Assembly: GCF_024296865.1 (NCBI RefSeq)
Contig: NZ_CP101134.1
Span: 310,001 to 374,000, forward strand
Length of the DNA: 64,000 nucleotides
Reading direction: 5' to 3'
Source: Sphingobacterium sp. LZ7M1
GTDB taxonomy: Bacteria > Bacteroidota > Bacteroidia > Sphingobacteriales > Sphingobacteriaceae
Shown: positions 25,169 through 35,257 of the stretch, one piece after another
Numbering within the stretch: position 1 is the first letter of the stretch
Layout: each line of letters opens with the position of its first letter
Position numbers and translations under genes: made by a program
Notes under the pieces: generated by a model
What the model was told of the DNA's origin: nothing
Seen by the model: only the letters and a program-made list of their open reading frames with translations
Databases searched by the model: none

Positions 25169-25675
25169 TTACTGGATCACTTCTATATTGAATCGGACAT
25201 TGGCATGCTGCTTTGGAACGATGACTGCAAACAAATAAGTGCCCATAGCGGTATAGTTTCCGTTCTTGACTTTTGCAGAGTAGACTATCCCATGGTTCGC
25301 ACAGTCTCTGTTGACCTGCTGACTAATTAGTGTAGCAGGTATCCCTTGAACTAGTTTCTTGCCTATCAATAAACTTTGTGTCTTAAAGTCTATTTCAGAA
25401 AACATTTTTGAAACTTCTTTGCTAGGCCCATTGGCCTCAGAATCGACAAAGGCAATTGCTTTCTCCAGTTCTGTCTTTGACTCAATGACGAGAAACCTAT
25501 CTTCTAGTTTTTCATCAACTATACGGAATCTGCAAGTGGGATCAATGTTGATTGAAGTAAATTCAACCTCTTCCTCTTGGCAGTCCTCTGGAATGGATTC
25601 AGCACATCGAACCTGAATTAATGACATGAAAACGATGGCCAGGAAAAGGAATTTGGGGTACTTAGTGTTTCCCAT
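25169..25675 (-). CDS. Hypothetical secreted protein, possible lipoprotein
   Basis: A 168-residue protein with an N-terminal signal (FLFLAIVFMSLIQVRC). The Cys after the hydrophobic core may be lipidated, though QVRC is a poor lipobox. The mature part contains four further cysteines (PEDCQ, DPTCR, NRDCA and others) and a beta-rich C-terminus (YSAKVKNGNYTAMGTYLFAVIVPK) reminiscent of small periplasmic beta-sandwich domains. I cannot name the family. It is a single gene. Confidence 0.75.
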   Translation of the reverse strand: MGNTKYPKFLFLAIVFMSLIQVRCAESIPEDCQEEEVEFTSINIDPTCRFRIVDEKLEDRFLVIESKTELEKAIAFVDSEANGPSKEVSKMFSEIDFKTQSLLIGKKLVQGIPATLISQQVNRDCANHGIVYSAKVKNGNYTAMGTYLFAVIVPKQHANVRFNIEVIQ

Positions 25676-25889
25676 GATAATTTAGATTAATGGTTTACTG
25701 TAATGAAGCTTTATAGGGCTAAATCTTGTGTGGTTTTTCTGAAAAGGAAGGGCTAGTATCTGAAAATAAAGTTAATGATTTTCTAAATTCAAACATAACT
25801 ATTCATTAAACAGGGAGGGCCTAATTTATTCTAGCCTTTTTCTATACCGAATCAGTAGATTTTAATCTGATTTTCCTTATATTTATTTT

Positions 25890-26078
25890 ATGGGCAAGAA
25901 GTTCGCAATATTTATGTTTACCATTACCGCCATTCTATTGCTGTATTGCACTTATGAACTCTATTTGGCATTTGGCACAAATGAACTTTCCTGGAAGGAT
26001 ATTACCAGCCCTTTGTCATTGCTTATTTCAGCCGCATTATTCCTAAATAATGCCTTACGACCCACGAATCTGGGCTAA
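25890..26078 (+). CDS. Small two-helix membrane protein
   Basis: A 62-residue protein with two hydrophobic helices (about 5-28 and 40-55) and a short loop (GTNELSWKDIT). A TATATTTA box, close to the -7 consensus, ends 4 nt before its ATG. No family recognised. Its size alone makes it uncertain, but composition and promoter-like sequence favour a real gene. Confidence 0.55.
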   Translation: MGKKFAIFMFTITAILLLYCTYELYLAFGTNELSWKDITSPLSLLISAALFLNNALRPTNLG

Positions 26079-26214
26079 TCTTATCAGCTTTTTACAATCT
26101 CTATATCAAGGAAAATGATTGAAAAGCGCTTAATAATTCATAATTTTATATCTATTCTTTGTTATTGTTAGTTTTTCAACAATAAACTGCTTAATATTTT
26201 GATTATATCATAAA

Positions 26215-27246
26215 ATGAAAAAACCTATACTGGTCATCAAGTTTGGTTCGGCGGCCATAACGACCGATGGAGAAATTGATGAAAGAATTGTCCTGGAGAT
26301 CGCTCGTCAATGCGCGCAGTTACAGCCGAAATATAATATTGTCATCGTTTCATCGGGTGCTGTTGCTGCCGGAAAGAAGTTTATCCCTAAATACACGGGT
26401 ACCCTTGCCCAGAAGAAAGCCGCTGCAGCCATTGGAAACCCCCTGTTGGTGCGCACATATGGCACCTACTTCAAGCCTTTTAAGATTGCATTGGCGCAAA
26501 GTCTATGCGAGCGACATCACTTTGCAAACAGGAGCCAGTTTTTACAGTTGAAGAGTACCTACGAAACGCTGTGGAAGAATAATGTAATCCCTATCGCCAA
26601 TGAAAATGATGTAGTCAGCAATAAAGAGCTCAAGTTCTCTGATAATGATGAACTGGCGACCTTGATTGCTGTGGGTTTTGGTGCCGAGCAGATTTTGTTC
26701 AGTACTTCAGTGCCGGGGGTCTTGGACGAGCATGGGAAGGTAATACCGGAGTTGAAGATCATTGACAAAGCGGCATTGGCTTTGGCAAAGGAGGAAAAAT
26801 CTGCTGTAGGATTAGGGGGGATGATCTCAAAATTGAATTTTGCAAGGTTGGCCAATCAAATGGGCATCAAAGCGGTTATTTTTTCGATGAAAACCGAGGA
26901 TGGGATCTTGAAAGCAGTGGCTGGAGATACCGGGACGATATGCCAAGCTCAGGAGAAAAAGCTTTCCTCCCGAAACAAATGGTTGGCGAGTGGTAGTTTG
27001 ATTACAGGCTTGGTACAGGTGGATAAGGGTGCTTTAGCAGCCTTGAACAAAAGAAAAAGTTTATTGGCTGTGGGTGTAAACAAAATTATCCAAGATTTTG
27101 AGGTCGGTGAGGTCTTCCAGATTGCTGATGAAGACCATGTGATCCATGCTGTGGCCAAATCGAAGATAGACTCGGTTTCGTTGCGGTCCAAGTCTGAGAA
27201 GAAGAATATTGAAATTGCGCATGCCGATGATATTGTGCTGCTATAA
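26215..27246 (+). CDS. proB: Glutamate 5-kinase
   Basis: ProB phosphorylates glutamate at the start of proline synthesis. The amino-acid kinase domain shows VIKFGSAAIT, IVIVSSGAVAAG, IPIANENDVVS with DNDELATLIA, and GLGGMISKL. A C-terminal PUA domain follows from about residue 265 (KGALAALNKRKSLLAVGV). Length 343 is normal for a PUA-bearing ProB. It is 11 bp before proA, so they form an operon. An 8-bp inverted repeat (26162-26169 with 26178-26185) lies upstream; its role is unknown. Confidence 0.93.
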   Translation: MKKPILVIKFGSAAITTDGEIDERIVLEIARQCAQLQPKYNIVIVSSGAVAAGKKFIPKYTGTLAQKKAAAAIGNPLLVRTYGTYFKPFKIALAQSLCERHHFANRSQFLQLKSTYETLWKNNVIPIANENDVVSNKELKFSDNDELATLIAVGFGAEQILFSTSVPGVLDEHGKVIPELKIIDKAALALAKEEKSAVGLGGMISKLNFARLANQMGIKAVIFSMKTEDGILKAVAGDTGTICQAQEKKLSSRNKWLASGSLITGLVQVDKGALAALNKRKSLLAVGVNKIIQDFEVGEVFQIADEDHVIHAVAKSKIDSVSLRSKSEKKNIEIAHADDIVLL

Positions 27247-27257
27247 AGGAAATTAAA

Positions 27258-28508
27258 ATGAAGAAAACGATATTAACCGAACTTGAAAATAGCAGAAAGG
27301 CCAAAAGAGCCATTGCACAATTGTCGATTGAAAAGAAGGCTGAAATACTGAATGCCATTGCGGCTGAAATATTGGATCGTTCCGAACAGATCATTGAAGA
27401 AAACAAAAAGGATCTGGACCGAATGGATCCTTCGGATTCCAAATATGATCGGTTGAGGTTGACTGAAGCAAGAATCCAAGACCTTGCTGACAGTGTGCGG
27501 GCTGTTGCTAAATTGGATGATCCTACTGGGAAATTATTGAGCAGTAAAACGCTCGATAATGGGCTCTTGGTAGAAAAGAGATCGGTGGCTTTGGGTGTCG
27601 TAGGGGTTATCTATGAATCGAGGCCCAATGTGACCATTGATGTTGCGGTCCTTTGTATTCAATCGGGCAACGTTTGTCTGCTTAGGGGCGGATCGGATGC
27701 CTGGTACAGTAATTCCTATTTGGTTGGTTTGATCCAAAAGGTATTGAAAAGTTATGGGCAAGATCCGAATATTGTTCAACTGTTGCCAACTGATCGGGAA
27801 CTTGTCGCTGAGCTATTGACGGCGGTCAAATATGTAGATATCATCATTCCTAGAGGATCCCAAGGCTTGATCGACTTTGTACGTGAAAACGCCAAGGTTC
27901 CCGTGATAGAAACGGGTGCTGGGGTATGCCACACCTATGTGGACAGGACCGCAGATCTGGAATTGGCAGCCAAGATTGTAGCGAATGCAAAGATTTCAAG
28001 ACCATCGGTCTGTAATGCCTTGGACTGTGTTTTGCTGGACGAGGAGATCGTAGATGGGTTTGTAAAGAATTTAGTTCCCTTATTTGAGAAAGCTAAAGTG
28101 AAAGTATTGGCAGATGGTCAAAGCTATGCAAGCCTGAAGGAACAAGGCTATACGGAATTGGGTAAGGCGGAGGCAGATGATTTTGGCAGGGAGTTCTTGG
28201 ACTTGATCTGTTCCATGAAGGTAGTATCTGGTCTAGAGGAAGCCCTTGATCACATTGCAAAGTATTCATCCAAACATTCTGAGTGTATTGTTTCTGCTGA
28301 TTCAAAAAATATCCTGAACTTTATGAATGCGGTAGATGCTGCAGCGGTATATTCCAATGCGTCCACTCGATTTACGGATGGGGGCGAATTTGGATTGGGA
28401 GCCGAAATAGGCATCTCCACGCAGAAATTACATGCCCGTGGGCCATTTGCTTTAGAAAAACTGGTTACCGAGAAGTGGTTCGTGACGGGAGAAGGACAAA
28501 TAAGATAG
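27258..28508 (+). CDS. proA: Glutamate-5-semialdehyde dehydrogenase (gamma-glutamyl phosphate reductase)
   Basis: ProA reduces glutamyl 5-phosphate with NADPH in the second step of proline synthesis, directly after ProB. Family motifs are VALGVVGVIYESRPNVTID, CLLRGGSDA and SRPSVCNALDCVLL with catalytic Cys252, plus the C-terminal FGLGAEIGISTQKLHARGP. Length 416 is standard. The next small gene starts 2 bp after the stop. proC is not in this window. Confidence 0.95.
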   Translation: MKKTILTELENSRKAKRAIAQLSIEKKAEILNAIAAEILDRSEQIIEENKKDLDRMDPSDSKYDRLRLTEARIQDLADSVRAVAKLDDPTGKLLSSKTLDNGLLVEKRSVALGVVGVIYESRPNVTIDVAVLCIQSGNVCLLRGGSDAWYSNSYLVGLIQKVLKSYGQDPNIVQLLPTDRELVAELLTAVKYVDIIIPRGSQGLIDFVRENAKVPVIETGAGVCHTYVDRTADLELAAKIVANAKISRPSVCNALDCVLLDEEIVDGFVKNLVPLFEKAKVKVLADGQSYASLKEQGYTELGKAEADDFGREFLDLICSMKVVSGLEEALDHIAKYSSKHSECIVSADSKNILNFMNAVDAAAVYSNASTRFTDGGEFGLGAEIGISTQKLHARGPFALEKLVTEKWFVTGEGQIR

Positions 28509-28510
28509 TT

Positions 28511-28894
28511 ATGGGAATTAGATTTGAGAAAGATACCATCCTAAATTGGATCAATGAGATGGGGAAGTACATGCGGTTGGTCGTTGATCGGTACACTGCA
28601 TTTGACGAAACAGAAGAACCGATGGACCTGACTGAAGGGTACACGGATTTTTTTAAGAAAGATAGGGGTTTCTTTTTAGAAACAGATACTGCTGGGTTAG
28701 AGGAGTTTATTGTGGCTTTGGAGCCGGAGCAAATAAGGCCATTGGCTCAATTGCTGATGTATGATGGTTTGATGAATCGGGACCATGCCTTATTGAAGAA
28801 AGCCAAGTTTCTTTTCGAATGGAACATGAAGAAAACGGGGGCCTTTTCTTTTCAAGATTTTGATTATTTATCAAAGATTGACAATGTTTTATAA
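28511..28894 (+). CDS. Hypothetical protein in the proBA operon
   Basis: A 127-residue all-alpha cytoplasmic protein. The reading frame opens earlier (28475) but overlaps proA; the ATG at 28511, 2 bp after proA, is preferred. Features are an N-terminal RFEKDTILNWINEMGKYM helix and a central PEQIRPLAQLLMYDGL segment. No family recognised. Its position suggests a link to proline synthesis or simple co-transcription. Confidence 0.78.
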   Translation: MGIRFEKDTILNWINEMGKYMRLVVDRYTAFDETEEPMDLTEGYTDFFKKDRGFFLETDTAGLEEFIVALEPEQIRPLAQLLMYDGLMNRDHALLKKAKFLFEWNMKKTGAFSFQDFDYLSKIDNVL

Positions 28895-28923
28895 AAAATT
28901 CCTCTTTTATAAGAGGAATTTTT
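28894..28923 (+). terminator. Terminator of the proBA operon
   Basis: A perfect 13-bp stem (28894-28906 with 28911-28923) with a TTAT loop overlaps the last base of the stop codon and runs into T-rich DNA. Confidence 0.88.
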
Positions 28924-29241
28924 ATTTAAATAGCAAATTTTATTGCAAAAATTTAAAAAGCTGATTGTGTAGATCGGAATTTTCCCGATTAACGGCGGAA
29001 TTAGCCTGTTTATTGTATGCTCTGTTACAAAATAAATTTTTCAGTTAAAAAAATGAGTATTTATTTCTTTGATTCCTATTATTTTATCAATGAATAACAG
29101 TGCTTGGTTAAAAAAGTGATGAAAGTTATTGTTTCATGTTAATTTTTTGTTATATACTTGCCCAAATTATGGTAACTAATAGGACGCACTAACCTTCGTC
29201 CCTAATGAAAACAATTATTTAACAAAACTCAAACAATTATT
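28924..29241 (+). promoter_or_regulatory. Upstream region of susC with candidate promoter
   Basis: A gap of about 320 bp. TTG at 29129-29131, a 21-bp spacer and TATACTTG at 29153-29160 resemble the Bacteroidota -33/-7 promoter with one mismatch. The presumed leader of about 75 nt holds a short GGACG/CGTCC hairpin near 29183. No sigma/anti-sigma or hybrid two-component gene accompanies it. Confidence 0.45.
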
Positions 29242-32200
29242 ATGAAACAAAAATTACTCAGCTTTTTTGTGCTGTTTATGCTGTCCATTGGATTGCTGAA
29301 TGCGCAAAGTCGTCAGGTGAGTGGTAAGGTTACTGATGCTACAACAGGAACGCCCCTGTCTGGAGTTTCGGTAAAAGTTGTTGGATTGTCCACAGCTACC
29401 CAAACTGATGAACAAGGAAATTACTCGATCATGGTAAATGAGAATGGTCGATTGACATTTTCTTTTATTGGATATGAGACCTTAACTCAATCCGCATCTG
29501 GCCGATCAACCTTGAATATTTCCTTAATTTCTACTTCTGATGCTTTGGATGAGGTTGTTGTTGTAGCCTATGGAACGGTGAAAAAATCTGACTTTACGGG
29601 TTCTGCAACACAGATTGGCACCAAAGAAATCGACAAGAGGCCGATTTCCAACGTGTTGACTGCCTTACAGGGAGCTGGTCCAGGTATCCAATCTAGCGCG
29701 CCATCTGGTGCTCCGGGTTCGTCACCAGGTATCCGTATTCGTGGTTTTGGATCGTATTCTGCAGGACAAGGCGCATTGGTTGTTGTAGATGGGGTTCCAT
29801 TTGATGGGGGAATGACCAATATTAACCCTGCTGATGTGGAGTCCGTAACGGTATTGAAAGATGCTGCTACTATTGCGATGTACGGTTCACGTGGTGCAAA
29901 CGGTGTGATCATGGTTACTACCAAACAAGGTAAATCTGGTCAGTCTGAGTTGAACGTGTCAGCGCAATACGGTTTCAATAAAAACGGGGTTCCGGCTTAT
30001 GAAACTGTTGATGCAGGACAGTACTATGAATTGATGTGGCAGGCTTACACCAACAACCTGGCTTTTGGTTCGGCAAAAATCCCAATGGATGTTGCGAAAC
30101 AATTAGGTTCTGGTCTATTGCCAAGAAATGCTAAAGGCTTACAGACTTACAATGGTAAAACATACCAAGATATTGTTCAATACCTAGGTAATTACAACGC
30201 TTTTGATGTACCTAACGATGCTTTAGTTGGCGTTGATGGTAAATTAAACCCGAACGCGAAGTTCCGTTATGAAGGATTTACTTCATGGGAGGACGAAGCT
30301 GCAAGAGCAGGAAAGCGTAATGAATATAACCTGAACTATTCAGGTGGTTTTAATTCTACTGACATCTATACCTCATTAAACTACTTAAAGGATAATGGAT
30401 GGGGATTACGTTCGATGAATGAAAGATTCCAAGGTAGAGTTAACGTAAATACAAAAGTTACCGATTGGTTAAAGACAGGTGTGAACTTAAACGCTGCTTC
30501 TAGAAAAGCTGATTTTGCTTATGATGGTGGCGGTATCAACAACCCGTTCTATTTCTCTAGAGGAATTGCTCCAATTTATCCTGTATATGTACATGATCCA
30601 GAAACTGGAAAGATCGTTTATGATGAATTTGGTGTAAAACGTTACGACTATGGTAACTTGGTTTCAGAGTTTGGTCTATCTAGACCTTTCAATAGCGGTC
30701 GTCACGCGATTGCAGAAACCATGTACAACACGAGTAAATCAAACCGTGACTTTATTGGTGCGAGAGCATATATGGACGTAAATGTATTGCCTTGGTTGAC
30801 ATTTACGATGAACTTCAGTCCGGATTTAGAAAATAACCGTTCAGAAGGATATGAAAATACAATTGTAGGTGACGGTGCTCCAGCTGGACGCTACAACCAA
30901 AGTTGGTACAGACAATTGTCTTATACATTCAACCAATTATTAAGAGCTAATAACACATTTGGACTTCATAACTTGGAAACTGTATTGGGACATGAGTTCT
31001 ACTCGTACAAGATCGAGGACCTAAGCGGTATGAGAACCGGACAAGGATTCCAAGGGGTAAATGTCATGGAGAACTTTACTGATATCAGTTCATTGACATC
31101 AGGTCTTCGTGAAAATTCCATTGAGAGTTATTTTGGACGTGTAAACTATAACTACAACAGCAGATACTACTTAAGTGCAATGTTGAGAGCTGATGGTAAC
31201 TCTAGGTTCCCTGCAAACTTAAGATGGGAGAATTTCTGGTCAGTAGGTGCTGCATGGAGATTGGATCAAGAAGACTTCTTCAAGAATGATTACACAGATC
31301 TATTAAAACTTAGATTCTCTTATGGACAATTAGGTAACTCTGATTTGAGTTCTTATTATCCTTATCAGCCAGGATATGAAATTGGTTATAACAATGCTTC
31401 AACCCCTGGATCTATCTATGCTTCATTAGGTAGTGATCGTTTGACTTGGGAAACACAAAAGCCATTGGACGTGGGTGTAGATTTCAGTTTCTTGAACGGA
31501 AGACTATCAGGTTCCTTAGAATATTATTATAGAAATTCAGATGGTCTATTGTTCAGCGTGAATCAGCCATACCATAATGGTGGTACAACTGCGGGATCAT
31601 ATGCGATCAACCAAAACGTTGGAGCAATGACCAACAAAGGTATCGAGGCAAGTGTAACAGGAGGTTTGATCAGAAAGGAAAACTTCAACTGGAACCTAAC
31701 TGTTAACGTAACTACTGTGAAGAATGAGATCACAGCGATGCCTAAGGAAACTCCAGAGTTGGTGAGTAGTCCATACAAGCGCGCAGTTGGAAGATCATTG
31801 TATGATTATTATACAAGAACTTATTATGGTGTAGATCCTGAAAATGGAAACGCATTGTACCTAGGACTTGCTGATGGTGTAACATACGATGCTTCAAACC
31901 CAGAGCATAAATTGATCGAGAATAACGGACGTGTAGACACCGTTACTTCAAACCATAACTCGGCTCGTCAATCATGGTTAGATAAATCAGCAATTCCTCC
32001 TGTTTATGGTAGTGTTGTGAATGACTTTACTTACAAGAATTTTGACTTCAGATTTGTTTTGACCTATAGTGTTGGTGGATATTTCTACGATGGATACTAT
32101 GCAGGTTTGATGAGTTCAGGACCTTCAAATGGTGCTAACTTGCATTCAGATCTATTTGGAGCATGGAAAAACCCTGGTGATGTAACTGATATCCCACGCA

Positions 32201-32484
32201 TGGACGTTGGTAGAACTTCACAACATGGTGCTGCTTCATCAAGATGGTTGACTAAAGCATCTTACTTAAATATCAGTGCGATCAATGTGGGTTATAGAAT
32301 TCCGGAATCATTCTCAGGCAGAATCGGTATTAAGAGAGCGCGTATCTATGCGAGTGCTGAAAACCTATACTTCTGGTCTGCGAAAAAAGGATTTAACCCT
32401 GTGGGTGGTCTGACTGGTCCAACTGGAAATAGCTCATACAACCACGCGAGAACATTTAACTTTGGTATTAACTTCGGACTTTAA
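29242..32484 (+). CDS. SusC/RagA-family TonB-dependent outer-membrane transporter
   Basis: A 1080-residue TonB-linked receptor. It has a signal peptide (ends LLNAQ), a carboxypeptidase-regulatory-like beta domain (about 24-105; VSGKVTDATTGTPLSGV), a TonB box-like DEVVVVAYGT, and the plug domain with IRIRGFGS, VVVDGVPFDGG and MYGSRGANGVIMVTTKQG. The rest is the 22-strand barrel, with aromatic-rich strands to the C-terminal FNFGINFGL. It imports a glycan, peptide or other large nutrient with the SusD partner just downstream. There is no N-terminal signalling (STN) domain, so it does not look like a sigma-coupled transducer. The substrate is unknown. Confidence 0.95.
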   Translation: MKQKLLSFFVLFMLSIGLLNAQSRQVSGKVTDATTGTPLSGVSVKVVGLSTATQTDEQGNYSIMVNENGRLTFSFIGYETLTQSASGRSTLNISLISTSDALDEVVVVAYGTVKKSDFTGSATQIGTKEIDKRPISNVLTALQGAGPGIQSSAPSGAPGSSPGIRIRGFGSYSAGQGALVVVDGVPFDGGMTNINPADVESVTVLKDAATIAMYGSRGANGVIMVTTKQGKSGQSELNVSAQYGFNKNGVPAYETVDAGQYYELMWQAYTNNLAFGSAKIPMDVAKQLGSGLLPRNAKGLQTYNGKTYQDIVQYLGNYNAFDVPNDALVGVDGKLNPNAKFRYEGFTSWEDEAARAGKRNEYNLNYSGGFNSTDIYTSLNYLKDNGWGLRSMNERFQGRVNVNTKVTDWLKTGVNLNAASRKADFAYDGGGINNPFYFSRGIAPIYPVYVHDPETGKIVYDEFGVKRYDYGNLVSEFGLSRPFNSGRHAIAETMYNTSKSNRDFIGARAYMDVNVLPWLTFTMNFSPDLENNRSEGYENTIVGDGAPAGRYNQSWYRQLSYTFNQLLRANNTFGLHNLETVLGHEFYSYKIEDLSGMRTGQGFQGVNVMENFTDISSLTSGLRENSIESYFGRVNYNYNSRYYLSAMLRADGNSRFPANLRWENFWSVGAAWRLDQEDFFKNDYTDLLKLRFSYGQLGNSDLSSYYPYQPGYEIGYNNASTPGSIYASLGSDRLTWETQKPLDVGVDFSFLNGRLSGSLEYYYRNSDGLLFSVNQPYHNGGTTAGSYAINQNVGAMTNKGIEASVTGGLIRKENFNWNLTVNVTTVKNEITAMPKETPELVSSPYKRAVGRSLYDYYTRTYYGVDPENGNALYLGLADGVTYDASNPEHKLIENNGRVDTVTSNHNSARQSWLDKSAIPPVYGSVVNDFTYKNFDFRFVLTYSVGGYFYDGYYAGLMSSGPSNGANLHSDLFGAWKNPGDVTDIPRMDVGRTSQHGAASSRWLTKASYLNISAINVGYRIPESFSGRIGIKRARIYASAENLYFWSAKKGFNPVGGLTGPTGNSSYNHARTFNFGINFGL

Positions 32485-32488
32485 GACA

Positions 32489-33985
32489 ATGAAAATATTT
32501 AATAGAAAATTACAATACCCTATTCTAGGAACAGTATTGACTGCTGTACTCTTCCTTTCGGGATGTAAAAAGGAGGCTCTGCAAAAAGACCCTAGTGATA
32601 AAATCAATACAGAAGTCGTATTTGCATCGACAGAGAATGCATATTCAGCGATCAATGGTATGCACCGTCTAATGTACTCGCAGTGGTATAGTAACCAAGC
32701 TGCGGGTGGACAGAGCGGTAACATGATTTATATGGAAGTGCTTGGTGACGACTTTGTCATGACCGGCGCAGCCAATGGTTGGTTCAATAGTGAATACAAA
32801 TGGATTAGCCATAGAGATGCGAACTCATCGATCAACCAGTATAACTATGGTTTTTACTATGCCTTGATTGGAAACGCGAACCAGATCATCAATAATATCG
32901 ATGGCGCAGCAGGTCCTGAAGAAGATAAAAACTTCATCAAAGGACAGGCCTTGTCATACAGGGCATGGGGCTACTATCAAATGATTCAACTATTTGGTAA
33001 ACGCTATGTAAAAGGTGGGAATAACTCAGGTTTAGGTGTTTCCCTTATCTTGGATAAATCTACTACAGCTGTTGAACGCAATACCGTTGAGGAAGTTTAT
33101 ACACAGATCAATAAAGACCTAGATGATGCGATTGCATTATTTGCAAATGCGTCAGGCAGACCTGATGTATCACATTTGAATATCGATGTTGCAAAAGGTT
33201 TGAAAGCTCGTGTTGCATTGACTCAACAAGATTATGTAACTGCGGCAAAATTTGCCAAAGAAGCTCGTGCTGATTATGACCTGATGACCAACGCTCAATA
33301 TATTGGCTCGTTTACAACATCTGCCAATCCAGAGTGGATTTGGGGTATCCGTCATAGAGAAGACCAACCAACCTATTTTTATTCGTTCTATGCTTATGTA
33401 GGTAACTTCAGTTCTACCAACACTCGTGGTAACCCTAAGGCGATTAACTCGTTGTTGTATGATAAGATTTCAGATACTGACGTTCGCAAGCGTGTTTGGG
33501 ATCCAACTGGAGCGGATAAAACATTCCCAGTTGCAGCAAGTGGTGTTCGTATGCCATATATGACCAGGAAATTCACGTTGACAAACCCTGGAAATAGTAA
33601 TGGTGACTTGATGTTTATGCGTGCTGCGGAAATGTACTTGATCGAAGCTGAAGCTTTGGCAAGATCAGGATCTGAGACTGCTGCAAAAGAGGTTTTGTTG
33701 GAACTTGCTGAAAACAGGGACCCAGATTATGTTCTTTCTACCAATACAGGAGCAAGCCTGATCGAAGAGATCTTGACCCAAAGAAGAGTTGAGTTATGGG
33801 GTGAAGGCTTCAGGTTCTACGATTTGAAGAGATTGAACCTACCTTTGGACAGAAATGGAGCAAATCACATTGCTTCCCTTGCCGTGGAGTTTTCAATTCC
33901 TGCAGGAGATAAACGTTGGGAGTTCTTGATCCCTCAAGGTGAAATTGATAGAACCTTAGGTGTAGTGGTTCAGAACCCATTGTAG
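32489..33985 (+). CDS. SusD/RagB-family surface nutrient-binding lipoprotein
   Basis: A 498-residue SusD-like lid protein. The lipobox is LFLSGCKK (Cys about 23). The TPR-bearing N-terminal half contains the typical KGQALSYRAWGYYQMIQLFGK and the C-terminal half has LMFMRAAEMYLIEAEA and TQRRVELWGEGFRFYDLKRL, both SusD hallmarks. I chose the ATG at 32489 over the frame opening at 32462, because the signal peptide begins there. It starts 4 bp after susC. No glycoside hydrolase, lyase or peptidase follows, so the pair is isolated. Confidence 0.95.
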   Translation: MKIFNRKLQYPILGTVLTAVLFLSGCKKEALQKDPSDKINTEVVFASTENAYSAINGMHRLMYSQWYSNQAAGGQSGNMIYMEVLGDDFVMTGAANGWFNSEYKWISHRDANSSINQYNYGFYYALIGNANQIINNIDGAAGPEEDKNFIKGQALSYRAWGYYQMIQLFGKRYVKGGNNSGLGVSLILDKSTTAVERNTVEEVYTQINKDLDDAIALFANASGRPDVSHLNIDVAKGLKARVALTQQDYVTAAKFAKEARADYDLMTNAQYIGSFTTSANPEWIWGIRHREDQPTYFYSFYAYVGNFSSTNTRGNPKAINSLLYDKISDTDVRKRVWDPTGADKTFPVAASGVRMPYMTRKFTLTNPGNSNGDLMFMRAAEMYLIEAEALARSGSETAAKEVLLELAENRDPDYVLSTNTGASLIEEILTQRRVELWGEGFRFYDLKRLNLPLDRNGANHIASLAVEFSIPAGDKRWEFLIPQGEIDRTLGVVVQNPL

Positions 33986-34021
33986 TGCTAGATGTGAATC
34001 ATTGAATTCCATTCATAAAAG

Positions 34022-34044
34022 AAGCCAGGCAATTTGCCTGGCTT
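34022..34044. terminator. Terminator between susD and the acyl-CoA dehydrogenase
   Basis: A 9-bp core stem (34022-34030 with 34036-34044), extendable by A/T pairs, is followed by TCTTTTC. It lies between convergent genes. Confidence 0.82.
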
Positions 34045-34090
34045 TCTTTTCTTAGTTACACTTTGATTTATTAATAATTATACCTGTTTC

Positions 34091-35227
34091 TTATCTCAAT
34101 ACCTCTCTTGCGATGACCAAGCGCTGAATTTCAGAGGTTCCTTCATAGATCTGTGTAATCTTGGCATCTCGCATCAGTCGCTCAACATGGTACTCTTTTA
34201 CATAGCCATAACCACCATGGATCTGTACAGCTTCCACGGTATGCTTCATGGCCACTTCGGAAGTGTTCAATTTCGCCATGGCAGCGATCTTTCCGTAAGG
34301 AAGACCTTGATCCTTGGTCCAGGCAGCTTTATAGGTCAGTAACCTTGCTGCTTCAATATCTACTTCCATATCCGCTAATTTGAACTGAATAGCTTGATGG
34401 TCTGAAATAGGTTTGCCGAAGGTCTTTCTTTCCTTAGAATAGGCCAATGCAAGGTCATACGCCCCAGCAGCAATGCCTAAGGCCTGTGCAGCAATACCGA
34501 TCCGGCCTCCATCCAAGGTTTTCATGGCAAACTTGAATCCGAATCCATCCTCACCGATGCGGTTCTCCTTTGGAACCTTGACATCGGAGAACATTAGGGA
34601 ATGGGTATCCGAGCTGCGGATTCCCAATTTATTTTCTTTTGGGCCAATGCTAAAACCAGGAGTGCCTTTTTCGACAATGAGTGCATTGATCCCACGATGC
34701 CCTAAGTCAGGGTGGGTTTGGGCAATAACAATATAGATATCTGCATTACCACCATTGGTAATCCAGTTTTTTGTACCGTTCAGTAAGTAATGGTCACCTT
34801 TATCTTCAGCCATGGTATGTTGAGAGGAGGCATCAGAGCCTGCCTCTGGTTCGGATAGCGCAAAGGCGCCCAGTTTTTCTCCGGAAGCCAAGGGTTTTAG
34901 GTATTTCTGCTTTTGTTCCTCGGTTCCGAATTCATTCAATCCGAATAGGACCAGGGAATTGTGGGCCGACATGATCACTGCCGCAGAGGCATCTATCTTG
35001 GCGATCTCTTCCAGAGCGAGTACATAAGCGAGCGTATCCATGCCTGCACCGCCATATTGTTCTGGCGTCATGATGCCCATAAAACCTAGTTCGCCCATTT
35101 TTTTGACAAACTCGGTCGGGAACTTGGCCAGTTCATCCCTTTCAATTACGCCGGGTTTAAGCTCCTGAGCAAATTCTCGGGCAGCTTCGCGGATCATTTT
35201 ATGTTCTTCTGATAGTTCGAAATTCAT
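34091..35227 (-). CDS. Acyl-CoA dehydrogenase (short/medium-chain or butyryl-CoA type)
   Basis: A 378-residue FAD enzyme oxidising acyl-CoA to enoyl-CoA in beta-oxidation or branched-chain amino-acid breakdown. Motifs seen are [37 protein letters not shown] and the C-terminal [21 protein letters not shown]. The catalytic base is Glu362 in [10 protein letters not shown], the position used by short-chain and butyryl-CoA enzymes. Electron-transfer flavoprotein and other beta-oxidation genes are not adjacent. A good -7 box lies 22 bp upstream. Confidence 0.93.
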   Translation of the reverse strand: MNFELSEEHKMIREAAREFAQELKPGVIERDELAKFPTEFVKKMGELGFMGIMTPEQYGGAGMDTLAYVLALEEIAKIDASAAVIMSAHNSLVLFGLNEFGTEEQKQKYLKPLASGEKLGAFALSEPEAGSDASSQHTMAEDKGDHYLLNGTKNWITNGGNADIYIVIAQTHPDLGHRGINALIVEKGTPGFSIGPKENKLGIRSSDTHSLMFSDVKVPKENRIGEDGFGFKFAMKTLDGGRIGIAAQALGIAAGAYDLALAYSKERKTFGKPISDHQAIQFKLADMEVDIEAARLLTYKAAWTKDQGLPYGKIAAMAKLNTSEVAMKHTVEAVQIHGGYGYVKEYHVERLMRDAKITQIYEGTSEIQRLVIAREVLR

Positions 35228-35249
35228 CTCTTTGCTTATAAGGTTATCT

Positions 35250-35257
35250 CAAATATA
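35250..35257 (-). promoter_or_regulatory. Probable acyl-CoA dehydrogenase promoter -7 box
   Basis: On the minus strand 35257-35250 reads TATATTTG, an exact TAnnTTTG match. A TTG (35276-35274) lies 16 bp upstream of it, slightly short of the usual spacing. Confidence 0.5.
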
